Both the position numbers and the translations under genes were made by a program. Below the pieces are notes generated by a model, which saw only the letters and a list, made by a program, of their open reading frames with translations, made no database searches and was not told the origin of the DNA. Below are positions 1 to 8,217 of a DNA stretch of 64,000 nucleotides, in pieces; position 1 is the stretch's first letter; each line of letters opens with the position of its first letter. This stretch comes from Aureococcus anophagefferens (Eukaryota > Sar > Pelagophyceae > Pelagomonadales > Pelagomonadaceae), in the NCBI RefSeq assembly GCF_000186865.1, contig NW_008705566.1, positions 1,729,699-1,793,698 of the forward strand, written 5' to 3'.

Positions 1-1
1 A

Positions 2-124
2 CCCTCGCCGTCCGGGGTCCGGCGACTCCGAGCCGACAATGAACTGGGCGGGCCGCAGCTCGCCGCCAGCCAGCACTTCTTCGTGCGCGTGGAGCACTTG
101 AGGCCGCCCTCTTTGCATACATAG
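2..124 (+). CDS. Possible 3' end of an upstream gene (partial)
   Basis: An open frame runs from the first bases of the window to a TAG at 122-124 and would encode about 40 residues ending in the residues SLHT. It has no start inside the window, so it can only be the last exon of a gene lying to the left. Base composition is less extreme than in the neighbouring coding sequence and no domain is recognised, so this is a weak call. The next 213 bases up to the DGAT2-like gene show no gene and are probably its 5' region. Confidence 0.22.
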   Translation, partial: PSPSGVRRLRADNELGGPQLAASQHFFVRVEHLRPPSLHT

Positions 125-337
125 CCTCGTTCGGGCTCCCCGCGAGGCAGATCCTGCGAGCCGGCCCGCCAGATCAACGCGAGCAAAATAGGCCGCATCG
201 TCATCCCCAGCGATGCATGCTAGCTGCTACGATGCTGCCCATAAGCGCCACATTGAAGTACAACATCGCCGAACGCTCAACTGCGAACGCTGCGGATCGA
301 GCGGGCTGCGATTCGTCGACGGGGCAGCCTTCTCACT

Positions 338-1285
338 ATGGCGACTCCGACGGCGCGCGCGACGGCGTTCTATGCCGCCTTCCTGTCGTCCTGGTTCGGC
401 GGGTCGTTCATCACGGCGGCGCTCATCCTCTGCCCCGTCTGGGGCTGGTTCAGGGACCCGAAGCCGTTCCTCGCGTGCTGGCTTTTGTACGGCGCCTACC
501 GCCTGGTCTTCCCCATCACGGAGTCGGAGGCCTTCAAGAAGCGGTGCAGCTTCGCGAGCCGGGAATACTTCGACACGTTCGAGATGGTCTACGACGGCGT
601 CGCGCAGGCCGAGCTCGCCGGCAGCGAGAGGCGGCTCTTCGGCTTCCACCCGCACGGCATCCTCTTATGCGGCTGGACGATGGCCATCGCGGACGAGCGC
701 ACGCACGCGTGGCGGGCGGCCTGGCTCGCGACGAAGTGGGTGACGATCATGCCCCTCGTGAGCGAGTGGATGGTGAAGCTGGGCGTCCAGGCCGTCCAGA
801 GCGACAATTTCAAGCGGCTCGTGAAGTCGGGCAAGAACGTGTGCATGGCCATCGGCGGCTTCGAGGAGGCGACCTACTTCGAGCACGGCAAGTACAAGGT
901 CTTCCTAAAGGGCCGCGGCGGCTTCGTCAAGTACTGCCTCAAGCACGGCTACCGCATCCACCCCGTCTTCACGTTCGGCGAGGAGCGGACGTTCCGCAGC
1001 GTCAACGCGGGCCTCCGCTGGCGCCTGCTCCTGAACAAGATCTCGCTGCCCGGCGTCGTCTTTTTAGGCCGCTGGCTCTGGTGCCCCTTCATGCCCATCC
1101 CCGACGCGCGGCTCACGACGGTCGTCGGCGCGGCGCTGGACGGCATGCCCCAGATCGACGAGCCGACGCGCGCGGACGTGGCCAAATGGGCCCGGGCCTA
1201 CGAGGACGCGCTCCGGGACCTCTTCGAGCGGCACCGGGGCGCCTACGCCGCCGACGGGGACGAGGCCACGCTCGAGGTGCTCTAG
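338..1285 (+). CDS. DGAT2-family acyl-CoA:(di)acylglycerol acyltransferase
   Basis: The protein (315 aa) belongs to the DGAT2/MOGAT family, which transfers acyl groups from acyl-CoA to mono- or diacylglycerol at the ER and lipid droplet in the last step of storage-lipid synthesis. The family signature HPHG is at residues 104-107, preceded by RLFGF. The conserved block RGGFVKYCLKHGYRIHPVF (about 192-210) followed by FGEE matches the family's basic-glycine-phenylalanine region. A hydrophobic segment at about 11-35 fits the N-terminal membrane hairpin. Length is near the family's 310-390. The ATG at 338 is the first one before conserved sequence. The stop overlaps the stop of the convergent gene in a shared CTAG. 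The acyl acceptor cannot be told from sequence: DGAT, MGAT or wax synthase activity are all possible. Confidence 0.9.
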   Translation: MATPTARATAFYAAFLSSWFGGSFITAALILCPVWGWFRDPKPFLACWLLYGAYRLVFPITESEAFKKRCSFASREYFDTFEMVYDGVAQAELAGSERRLFGFHPHGILLCGWTMAIADERTHAWRAAWLATKWVTIMPLVSEWMVKLGVQAVQSDNFKRLVKSGKNVCMAIGGFEEATYFEHGKYKVFLKGRGGFVKYCLKHGYRIHPVFTFGEERTFRSVNAGLRWRLLLNKISLPGVVFLGRWLWCPFMPIPDARLTTVVGAALDGMPQIDEPTRADVAKWARAYEDALRDLFERHRGAYAADGDEATLEVL

Positions 1286-2214
1286 GACGTCCTTAAGCCC
1301 GCGCCGATCGCGCGCGTGAGCGCCGCGACGTGGCGGAGCTGCTCCGCGGGGGCCGCGTCGAGTGCGCCGCCGTCGGACGGCCGCGCCGACGACTCGTCGG
1401 GCGGGACGACGACGCCCCACAGCGTCCGCGTGTCCATGTCCGGGTCGCCGCGGGGCGGCAGCTTCGCCATGCGCCGGAGCGCGGCGACGTCCGCCTCCTC
1501 GGGCGTCATCGTCGTGTGGCGCTTCTCGATGGCCACAAAGTCCTCGAGCCACTCGATGGCGCGGTTCCGAGGCATGACGAAGACGTCGCAGGCCGGCAGG
1601 TTCGCGCCGCACCCCTCCGTCGGCGCGCGGCCGACCTCGCCCCTACTGTGGAGGAACTCGGCCATGTCCTCGAGCGCGAGCCGGTCGCGCGCGCCCCGCG
1701 CCGTCAGCTCGACGACGGGCGGGATGGGCGCCGCCGTGCGCCGCGTGCGCTGGATCTGCACACGGTCGCTCGAGAAGCGGAGCGCGAGGGGCATCCACGG
1801 CCGCCACGACGCCTCGGGGCAGCGGACCTCGACGCCGCGCGCGACGAGCCGGAGCGTCTGCTCGTTGGGCGCGCCGGCGTGGGGCACGGCGAGCTCCAAG
1901 GTCTCGCACACGGAGACGACGACGGCGCCGCCCGCGCCGCCCGCGGCGTGCGCGACGTGGCAGTGGTGCAGCACCGCGAGCGTCTCCGACAGCGTCGCGC
2001 GCGGCGACGCGTAGAGCGGCGTGCCGTTGTGGACGAGGGCGCGCACGAGCCGCGCGCGCCCGGACCAGGGGTGCACCTTCGCCGCCAGGGCCACCGTGTC
2101 GCGCTCCCCCCGGCTCGTGCGCAGCAGCGTCGCCCAGCTCTGGGGGGACAGGTACTCCGTTATAATGATATGTACGAGCGCAGAGGGGAAGTAGGCGTCG
2201 AGTGAGGGAGACAT
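1282..2214 (-). CDS. F-box-like hypothetical protein
   Basis: This gene encodes 310 aa when started at the ATG at 2214, chosen because the following residues (SLDAYFPSALVHIIITEYL) form a compact helical start. An in-frame upstream ATG at 2289 would add 25 low-complexity residues. The first 45 residues resemble an F-box (hydrophobic SALVHIIITEYL, then a leucine-rich segment ending in a tryptophan), which would recruit substrates to an SCF ubiquitin ligase. The similarity is weak. The remainder has no recognised domain. The gene is convergent with the DGAT2-like gene, and its stop codon overlaps that gene's stop by palindromic sharing of CTAG. A TTGAANTTCAA palindrome lies about 65 bp upstream of the start. 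Confidence 0.6.
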   Translation of the reverse strand: MSPSLDAYFPSALVHIIITEYLSPQSWATLLRTSRGERDTVALAAKVHPWSGRARLVRALVHNGTPLYASPRATLSETLAVLHHCHVAHAAGGAGGAVVVSVCETLELAVPHAGAPNEQTLRLVARGVEVRCPEASWRPWMPLALRFSSDRVQIQRTRRTAAPIPPVVELTARGARDRLALEDMAEFLHSRGEVGRAPTEGCGANLPACDVFVMPRNRAIEWLEDFVAIEKRHTTMTPEEADVAALRRMAKLPPRGDPDMDTRTLWGVVVPPDESSARPSDGGALDAAPAEQLRHVAALTRAIGAGLRTS

Positions 2215-2310
2215 GGTGCTCCTGGCCCGCGTGCTCCCCGAAGCGCTCTCACCTCGCCTCGATTGAACGTTGGACTCGTTGAAGTTCAAGTCGAAGGTAA
2301 CATCTCTAGC

Positions 2311-5193
2311 CTAGCCGCCGCGCGTGACGATCTCGACGACGTGGACGATGAGCGCGTCGACGAGGACGAAGCGCGGGTCGTCCGTCGCCGCGCCGGCGTC
2401 GCCGACGAGGCAGGCGAGCTCCGCGCCGTCGAGGTCCACGCCGAGCTCGCGGAGGACCTGGTCCACGTCCGTCGTCGCGGCGACGCCGCCGCCCGGCGCG
2501 GCGCCCGCGCCGCCGCCGCGGGCCGCGACGAGCAGGAGCGCGCCGCCGCCCGGCGACGCGCCGCGCTTCGCGTGGCGGCGGAACGCGTGGCGGAGCCGCA
2601 CGGCCGCCGTCGCCGGGCTCGGCCGCGCGCCGAGTGTCTTCGACGCGTCGAACTTGGCGAGGACGGCGGCCCGCGCGGCGTCCTCGGGCGTCGCCCGGGC
2701 CGCGTTGCGCAGGTCGCGCTCGCGGTCGCGGTCGAGGTCGTCGCCGTGGTCCAGCGGGACGCCCGCCTCGCGAGACTCCGTGTCCGCGGGCTCCCACTTA
2801 CTGGGGTCGTCGACGAAGCGCCGCGGCCGCTCCGGCGTCGGCGGCCGCCGCCACTCGAGCAGGTCGTCCGTCGCCGCGCCGGGCCGTCGGTGGATGTGGC
2901 CGACGTCCGCGAAGGTACCGTCCGCGTCGTCGGCGCTCGCCGCGCTGGTCACGCCGCTGCCCACGTGCTGGCCCAGGAGGTCGTCGGCGTGCTTCGCGCG
3001 GCAGCCGTCGTCGGAGCGGCCCTTGAGCGGCGGCGCGCCGTCGGAGCCGCGCCAGCCGCTGAGCGCCGGCGCGTCGGCGACGGACGACGCCGGCGGCCGC
3101 GCGGCGAGCTTGTCCTGCGTGCACCGCGAGGGCATGGCGCCGCGCGCCTCCTGGGACCCCCGCGGGTGCGGCGCCGGCGGGCGCGGCCGGGGCCGCGGGC
3201 CGCCGGGCGAGAGCGCGGCGTCGTCGTCGAGGCGCCGCTGCAGCGTCGCGTAGATCGACGCGTAGCGCACGCGGCCGTCGTCCTCCGTGACGTAGCCGAC
3301 GACGTCGCGCCGCTCGTCGGTCTCCGGGAGCAACGAGCCGTCGCGCAGCGCGCCGTCGAGCGCCTCGGGCGTCACGGCGCCGTGGCCGTCGAGATCGTAG
3401 GCCGCGCAGCGCGCGACGACGGCGTTCGCGCGGCGCATGACCCGGTAGCACGCGCGGCGCTGCTGCTCCGTGAGCCGGAAGGCCAGTTCCGGGTAGGGCG
3501 TGCGCACCGTCAGGTGGCTCGTGCCGCCGCGGTTCCGCTCGCGGCGGCGCCGCTCCCGCGCGGCCGCGGCCGCGTCGAGGTGCGTCACCACCGGCAAATC
3601 CAGCAACACTCGAATCGTGTTCTCCCGGCAGCCCAGGTGCGACCCGTCGACGTCGTGGGCGTCGCTCCGCAGCGCGCCGCGGTCGATCCAGCGCGCGACG
3701 CGGTCGACGCCGCCTTTGGTGATGGGCACGCAGCCTAGATGCTGCGCGAGCGAGATGATCTCGCCGCGGTCGAGGCTCGGCGGGCCCGTGCGGAACTGGC
3801 ACAGAGCGCTCTCGGCGAGCGCCGGGTCGGCGGCGCAGGCCTCGCGGAGGCGCGCCGCGAGGTCCGGCACCTTCTCGAGTAACCCCTCGTCCGTCCGCTC
3901 CCGACCCGCGGCCGGCCCGGGGTCCGCGAAGACGTCCGCGTAGTAGGGCCGCGACGCGCTGTCGCCCCGCGTCTTCTCCCAGCCCGCGCCGTTGTGGCGC
4001 CGGCCGCCGACGTCCCGCGCTTCCAGCGTCGCGCCCTCGGTCCAGAACGGCGGCTCCGTCCGCGCGCGCTCGAAGTTGTCGAGCGCCGCTTGATCGGCCG
4101 CGCCGTGGTCCAGATAGGTCACCTGGGCGCTCCAGGCGTCGTCGGTCTCGTCGTCGGCGCGGCGCATGCCCGGCCGCCGCGCGAGGTGCTTCGGCGGCAC
4201 CCAGCGCTCGCGCGGGTCGCCGTCGACGGCGAACGGCGCGCGCCACCGCGTCGTCGTCGGCACGGCTGCCGGCACGACGGGCGCGTCGGGCACGGCGAAG
4301 TAGGCGTCCAGCGCCGACGCCGACGTCTGGCGCTGGCCCCGCGCCGCGGACCGCCAGAGCTCCGACGCGTCGTCGCGGCCGAGCGGCGCGCCGGAATGTC
4401 CCAAAACCGCCGCGAGGCGCCGCAGGTCGAAACGCTCGCTCCCGTGGAGGCCCGCGCGCCCCGCGGCCCAGGCGCCCGCCGCGCGGCGCCAGACGGCGCC
4501 GTGGTGCTCGCCCATCGCGTCCGCGTCGTCGCACCGGAGCAGCGCGCGGTACTCGAAGAGGCCGTCGCGCCGCGCGACGCCGCCCGCCGCCGCCGCCCGC
4601 TCGAGCGCCCGGCGGCTCGGCACGGCGACGCCCGCGTCGAGGCACGCGAGGCGCACGGCGTTGTAGGAGAGCGCGCCGCAGCCCGACGCGTCCAAGCGCT
4701 CGCACGCGTCGCCGAGCTGCCGCGCGAACGCGCGCGCGTCCTCCTGGAACGCCGCGACCTCGGCGTCGTAGGGGCCGTGGGGGGGCGGCGGCGCGTCCGT
4801 CGGTGGCGTTGGGGCGCTGCGCCGCCAGTGGCCGCAGAGCGCGACGAGCACCTCGGCGTCGCACCGCCGGCTCCGGCCCAGGTCGAGCGCCTCGAAGAAG
4901 CGGCCCGCGGCCCCGCGGTCGAGCGCGACGCCGACGGCCTCGAGCGCGCACTCGAAGACGGCCAATTTCACGGAGCCGTAGCCGTCGAGGTCGAAGCGGC
5001 GCAGGGCGGCGGCCAGCGCCTCGTCCGTGTACGTTTGCGAGCGCAGCACGGCGGCCCGCCAGGCCACGGCCTCGTCGCGGTCCTCGCGCGAGCCCGCCGC
5101 GCTCGCGAGCTTCGCGAGCTTGCGCGTCGCCTCGCCCGACAGCTGGGCGAGCTTGCGCGGCCGGAGCTCAAATGGTAATGGACCGTCGAGCAT
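2311..5193 (-). CDS. EF-hand-repeat protein, possibly flagellar
   Basis: A 960-aa protein with repeated EF-hand-like helix-loop-helix units. Recognisable loops include FDLDGYGSVKL near residues 68-78, LDASGCGALSY near 165, and YDLDGHGAVTP in the middle. Other units have lost the acidic residues needed for calcium. A degenerate EF-hand unit also closes the C-terminus (ELGVDLDGAELACLVGD). Between the units lie charged, proline-rich, low-complexity stretches. This architecture, with multiple partly degenerate EF-hands in a long protein, is common in axonemal and cytoskeletal proteins of flagellates, but no named orthologue is recognised. It is divergent from CIAO2B, with 150 bp between the two starts. 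Calcium binding is supported by only two or three intact loops. Confidence 0.75.
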   Translation of the reverse strand: MLDGPLPFELRPRKLAQLSGEATRKLAKLASAAGSREDRDEAVAWRAAVLRSQTYTDEALAAALRRFDLDGYGSVKLAVFECALEAVGVALDRGAAGRFFEALDLGRSRRCDAEVLVALCGHWRRSAPTPPTDAPPPPHGPYDAEVAAFQEDARAFARQLGDACERLDASGCGALSYNAVRLACLDAGVAVPSRRALERAAAAGGVARRDGLFEYRALLRCDDADAMGEHHGAVWRRAAGAWAAGRAGLHGSERFDLRRLAAVLGHSGAPLGRDDASELWRSAARGQRQTSASALDAYFAVPDAPVVPAAVPTTTRWRAPFAVDGDPRERWVPPKHLARRPGMRRADDETDDAWSAQVTYLDHGAADQAALDNFERARTEPPFWTEGATLEARDVGGRRHNGAGWEKTRGDSASRPYYADVFADPGPAAGRERTDEGLLEKVPDLAARLREACAADPALAESALCQFRTGPPSLDRGEIISLAQHLGCVPITKGGVDRVARWIDRGALRSDAHDVDGSHLGCRENTIRVLLDLPVVTHLDAAAAARERRRRERNRGGTSHLTVRTPYPELAFRLTEQQRRACYRVMRRANAVVARCAAYDLDGHGAVTPEALDGALRDGSLLPETDERRDVVGYVTEDDGRVRYASIYATLQRRLDDDAALSPGGPRPRPRPPAPHPRGSQEARGAMPSRCTQDKLAARPPASSVADAPALSGWRGSDGAPPLKGRSDDGCRAKHADDLLGQHVGSGVTSAASADDADGTFADVGHIHRRPGAATDDLLEWRRPPTPERPRRFVDDPSKWEPADTESREAGVPLDHGDDLDRDRERDLRNAARATPEDAARAAVLAKFDASKTLGARPSPATAAVRLRHAFRRHAKRGASPGGGALLLVAARGGGAGAAPGGGVAATTDVDQVLRELGVDLDGAELACLVGDAGAATDDPRFVLVDALIVHVVEIVTRGG

Positions 5194-5343
5194 CGTTTAT
5201 GCAGCTCTAAACCGCCGAGCTCCTTTTTACTAGTAAGCGATTTTGCCACTGCCCATCTTGCAGTTTTTAGGCCGCGCCGCTGTGGAGCGCTCGACGCCGC
5301 GCAGGAGAGCGCCGCCACCGCCGCGCTGCGCCGACACGACGCG
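5194..5343. promoter_or_regulatory. Divergent promoter between EF-hand gene and CIAO2B
   Basis: These 150 bp separate two divergent start codons and are visibly richer in A and T than the flanking coding sequence, with runs such as CCTTTTTACTAG and TGCAGTTTTTAGG. No TATA box is obvious. Both genes must take their core promoters and 5' UTRs from this spacer. Confidence 0.5.
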
Positions 5344-5883
5344 ATGGAGGAGTCCGGCCAGAACCTGAACCCGACGGTCTACGAGAAGGCGGACGACGCG
5401 CCCGCGGAGGTGGTCCTGCCCGAGGAGGACGGGTGCCGCGACCCCTTCACGGCCGCCGAGGTCTTCGACCTCGTGCGGGACCTGCGGGACCCGGAGCACG
5501 AGGAGATGACGCTCGAGCAGCTGCGCGTCGCGAAGCTCGAGGACATCGACGTCGACGAGTCGGTCCCCGCCGTCGACGTGCGCTTCACGCCGACGATCCC
5601 GCACTGCAGCATGGCGACGCTCATCGGCCTCTGCCTGAGCGTCAAGCTGCTGCGGTCGCTGCCGCCGCGCTTCAAGGTGTCCGTGGCCATCGCGCCGGGC
5701 ACGCACGCGAGCGAGCACGAGATCAACAAGCAGCTCGCGGACAAGGAGCGGGTCTACGCCGCGCTCGAGAACCCGCACCTCCTCAAGGTCGTCAACAAGT
5801 GCGTCGCGGGCACGGACCGCGACCGAAACTTCGCCCACGACGCGGGGCCCTTCCCCCTCGCCCCGCTCGAGGCGCCGGCCTAA
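5344..5883 (+). CDS. CIAO2B: CIAO2B (MIP18/FAM96B) cytosolic Fe-S targeting factor
   Basis: This is a clear orthologue of CIAO2B/MIP18 (AE7 in plants), the DUF59 subunit of the CIA targeting complex with CIAO1 and MMS19, which hands Fe-S clusters to DNA polymerases, helicases and other cytosolic or nuclear apoproteins. The family core is intact in 179 aa: DPEHEEMTLEQL (49-60), the VRFTPTIPHCSMATLIGL block with the reactive cysteine at residue 88, KLLRSLPPRFK, and HASEHEINKQLADKERV near 125-141. Length agrees with the usual 150-180. No intron is seen. The C-terminal 20 residues after the core are specific to this lineage. The stop is 11 bp from the stop of the convergent RING gene. Confidence 0.95.
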   Translation: MEESGQNLNPTVYEKADDAPAEVVLPEEDGCRDPFTAAEVFDLVRDLRDPEHEEMTLEQLRVAKLEDIDVDESVPAVDVRFTPTIPHCSMATLIGLCLSVKLLRSLPPRFKVSVAIAPGTHASEHEINKQLADKERVYAALENPHLLKVVNKCVAGTDRDRNFAHDAGPFPLAPLEAPA

Positions 5884-5894
5884 GTCGTCCAACT

Positions 5895-8027
5895 CTAGTC
5901 GTCGTCGTGGAAGGGGAGGACGCGCGCGCCGGCGCGCGCCGGGTCGAAGAGCTGGGGCGGCACGGACGACGTCGGCGCGACGCGCAGGAGCCAGCCGCCG
6001 AAGGGCCGCGCGGCGGCGCGCGGCGCGTCGTCGCCGGCGACCTTCTGCTGCCCGTTGCGGCACTCGACGACGGGCCGGAGGAGGCTCGAGCCGTCGTAGC
6101 CGAAGTTGGGATCGGACGCGCGGAGGAGGACCTCGAGCACGGGAAACGCGAGCGCGGCCTCGGAGAACGCGTCGACGCCGCGCGGCAGGTGCTGGACGCG
6201 CAGGAGCTCCGCGCCCGGCGACGAGTCCACGAAGACGCGGACCTGGTCGCCCGCCGCCAGCGGCCGCGCGCTTCGCTCCTCGCGCGACTCCGCGAACTTG
6301 AACGCGCCGCTCGACGAGAACGACGCGGGCCCGCGCTCGCGGCAGAGCGTGGGCCGCTCGCCGACGCGGAAGAGCCAGGCCGTCTGGCGCAGGACGCTGC
6401 CGCGCCGGCACGCGCCGTCCCGGCGGCCGACGACGGCGAACGACTCGAGGCGCCGCGTGCCGTCGAGGCCGAGGCCGACGGCGAGGTAACTCCGCCCGGG
6501 GCACGGCTCGACGACCTCGACGACCCAGGACCGGCGGTCGCCGGGCTGCACGGGCGCCGAGCCCACGAGCGAGCAGCGGAGCGGCGCCGCGAAGGCCGTC
6601 GTGTCGACGACGCGGCCGCATTCGAAGTCCAGATCCTCCAAAACCCGCCCCGCGGCGCCGAACGCCGCGAGCGCCCGGCGCCGCAGGCCCGGCCCCGCGA
6701 CGAGCACGGGGCCGGCGGCGACGGCCTGCGTCGACAGGCCCGTCGCGACGCGCGCGCAGTGCGTCGTCGCGTGCGCGTCGCGCGCGAGCGTCCACGTCGC
6801 GCCGCGGCCGCCGCGGACGTCGCGGAGCGCCTCGCGCACGAGCGGCCGCCGCGGCGACGCGAGCAGCGCGTCGGAGACGCGGCTCCGCCGGCGCGCGCGG
6901 CTCTTGCAGAGCGGGCAGGAGAACTTGCGCCGGAGCCAGGCGTCGAGGCAGCCCGCGTGGAAGGAATGGCCGCAGCGCAGCACCGTCGTCACGTCGTCGC
7001 CGTCGGCCAGCTTCTCGAGGCAGATGCTGCAGTCGCCGTCGTCGCCGCGCCGCGGCTCGAAGCCGCCGTGGGCGCCCTGGAGCTCACGCCGCGCGGCGAC
7101 GTCGAAGGCGACGGCCGTGCCGCGGCCCGCGGCGGAGAACGCGGCCGCGTCCTCCAGGGTCATGAAACCCGCGGCGGGCACGACGGCCTCCTTGGGCAGC
7201 GCCGCGCGGCGCGGCGGCGGCGGCTTGCGCGCGGGCTGCTTGCCCGCGCGCAGCGCGCGCTCGAGCGGCGTGTTCTCGATGTACCGCAGCGCGCGCCGCG
7301 GCTTCTGCGGCGGCGTGTCCGCGCTTTGTTGCAGCGCGCGGCGCGGCTTCGGCGTGTCGAACTCTCGGCCGCTGCGGGGCTCTTGCGTCGCGCCCTCCGC
7401 GCGCTCCGGCTCCGCGCTCCCGACGCGCCAGAGCATGTGCTTCACGGACCGCTCTGCCGCCCGACCCACTGGCGACGCCATCCACGGCTCGCCGCGCTCC
7501 GCGGCCTCCTCGAAGACGCGCCGCGCCAGCCGCAGGAACTGCTCGCCCTTCTCCGTCTCGCCCGCGCTCACCGTCGCGACGGCGATGGCGCGCGCGACGA
7601 CGCGCGCGATCTCGAAGTCGCAGGCCGGGAAGACGCCGAGGAGCGTCTCGCTCGACGCCATGGCGTCGCAGGCCGCCGCGCGGCACGTCGCCCAGTCGCC
7701 GCGCCGCGCCGAGACGTCGACGAGCGCCGCCGACGCGCGCGCGAGCGTCCAGAGGCAGCCCGTGTCGAGCTCCATCGCGTCGATTAATCTCGTTTGGCAC
7801 GCGTCGGCGCACTCCAGCAGCGCATCCGACGCGCCCTCGAGGTCGCCGGCCTCGCGCAGCGTTTCAGCGGTGCGCAGCAGTTCTTTCGGGTGTGGTCGTT
7901 CGGCCGGCGGCGCGCCGTGGACCAGCCGCTCGAGCAGTTCGTCGCCGATCACGGCGCCGTCGAGCGCGAAGATGCGCAGCTCGAGGCCCGCCTCGGAGAC
8001 GGGTATGCTGTCCGCAAACGCTGCCAT
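5895..8027 (-). CDS. RING-H2 protein with helical-repeat N-terminus and SPRY-like C-terminus
   Basis: A 710-aa probable E3 ubiquitin ligase. Residues 45-200 are alpha-helical and TPR-like (AETLREAGDLEGASDALLEC and similar). Residues 215-280 are basic, with repeated PRRAL motifs. A RING-H2 finger at about 333-374 has the spacing C-x2-C-x14-C-x1-H-x2-H-x2-C-x10-C-x2-C (CSICLEKL ... CGHSFHAGC ... CPLCK), and would bind an E2 enzyme. The C-terminal 300 residues contain WVVEVVEPCPGRSYLAVGLG and GDQVRVFVD, suggesting a SPRY-like substrate-binding fold. That part is less certain. The protein ends in three aspartates. It is divergent from the sulfotransferase gene, and its stop is 11 bp from CIAO2B. 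Confidence 0.82.
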   Translation of the reverse strand: MAAFADSIPVSEAGLELRIFALDGAVIGDELLERLVHGAPPAERPHPKELLRTAETLREAGDLEGASDALLECADACQTRLIDAMELDTGCLWTLARASAALVDVSARRGDWATCRAAACDAMASSETLLGVFPACDFEIARVVARAIAVATVSAGETEKGEQFLRLARRVFEEAAERGEPWMASPVGRAAERSVKHMLWRVGSAEPERAEGATQEPRSGREFDTPKPRRALQQSADTPPQKPRRALRYIENTPLERALRAGKQPARKPPPPRRAALPKEAVVPAAGFMTLEDAAAFSAAGRGTAVAFDVAARRELQGAHGGFEPRRGDDGDCSICLEKLADGDDVTTVLRCGHSFHAGCLDAWLRRKFSCPLCKSRARRRSRVSDALLASPRRPLVREALRDVRGGRGATWTLARDAHATTHCARVATGLSTQAVAAGPVLVAGPGLRRRALAAFGAAGRVLEDLDFECGRVVDTTAFAAPLRCSLVGSAPVQPGDRRSWVVEVVEPCPGRSYLAVGLGLDGTRRLESFAVVGRRDGACRRGSVLRQTAWLFRVGERPTLCRERGPASFSSSGAFKFAESREERSARPLAAGDQVRVFVDSSPGAELLRVQHLPRGVDAFSEAALAFPVLEVLLRASDPNFGYDGSSLLRPVVECRNGQQKVAGDDAPRAAARPFGGWLLRVAPTSSVPPQLFDPARAGARVLPFHDDD

Positions 8028-8056
8028 GACCGAAGCAAACGGCGCTGCAACTCGGC

Positions 8057-8217
8057 ATCATCATCGGCGCGACGTCGCCGCGGGCAAAATCGCGCCCGGC
8101 CGCCGTCGGCGCCACGCGCGCGCCGCGCGACCGCGTGCATCTCATCGGGCGTCGCCGCGGCAAATCGCGCCGGCCGCGGCCGTCGCAGCCACGCGCCGCG
8201 CCGCGCGACCGCGATGG
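8057..8217. repeat. Tandem ~80-bp duplication in the sulfotransferase 5' region
   Basis: Two imperfect direct copies of about 80 bp lie end to end (about 8057-8140 and 8141-8217). Both follow the order CATCGG, GTCGCCGCGG, CAAA-TCGCGCC, GCCACGCG, CCGCGCGACCGCG. The second copy ends in the ATG of the sulfotransferase gene, and the first ends in GTGCAT at the matching place. The start codon and its leader therefore come from the downstream copy. Confidence 0.75.

Noticed and set aside
213..743. Arginine/serine-rich frames overlapping the DGAT2-like gene
   Set aside because: They are shadow frames of the acyltransferase, whose HPHG motif fixes the coding frame.
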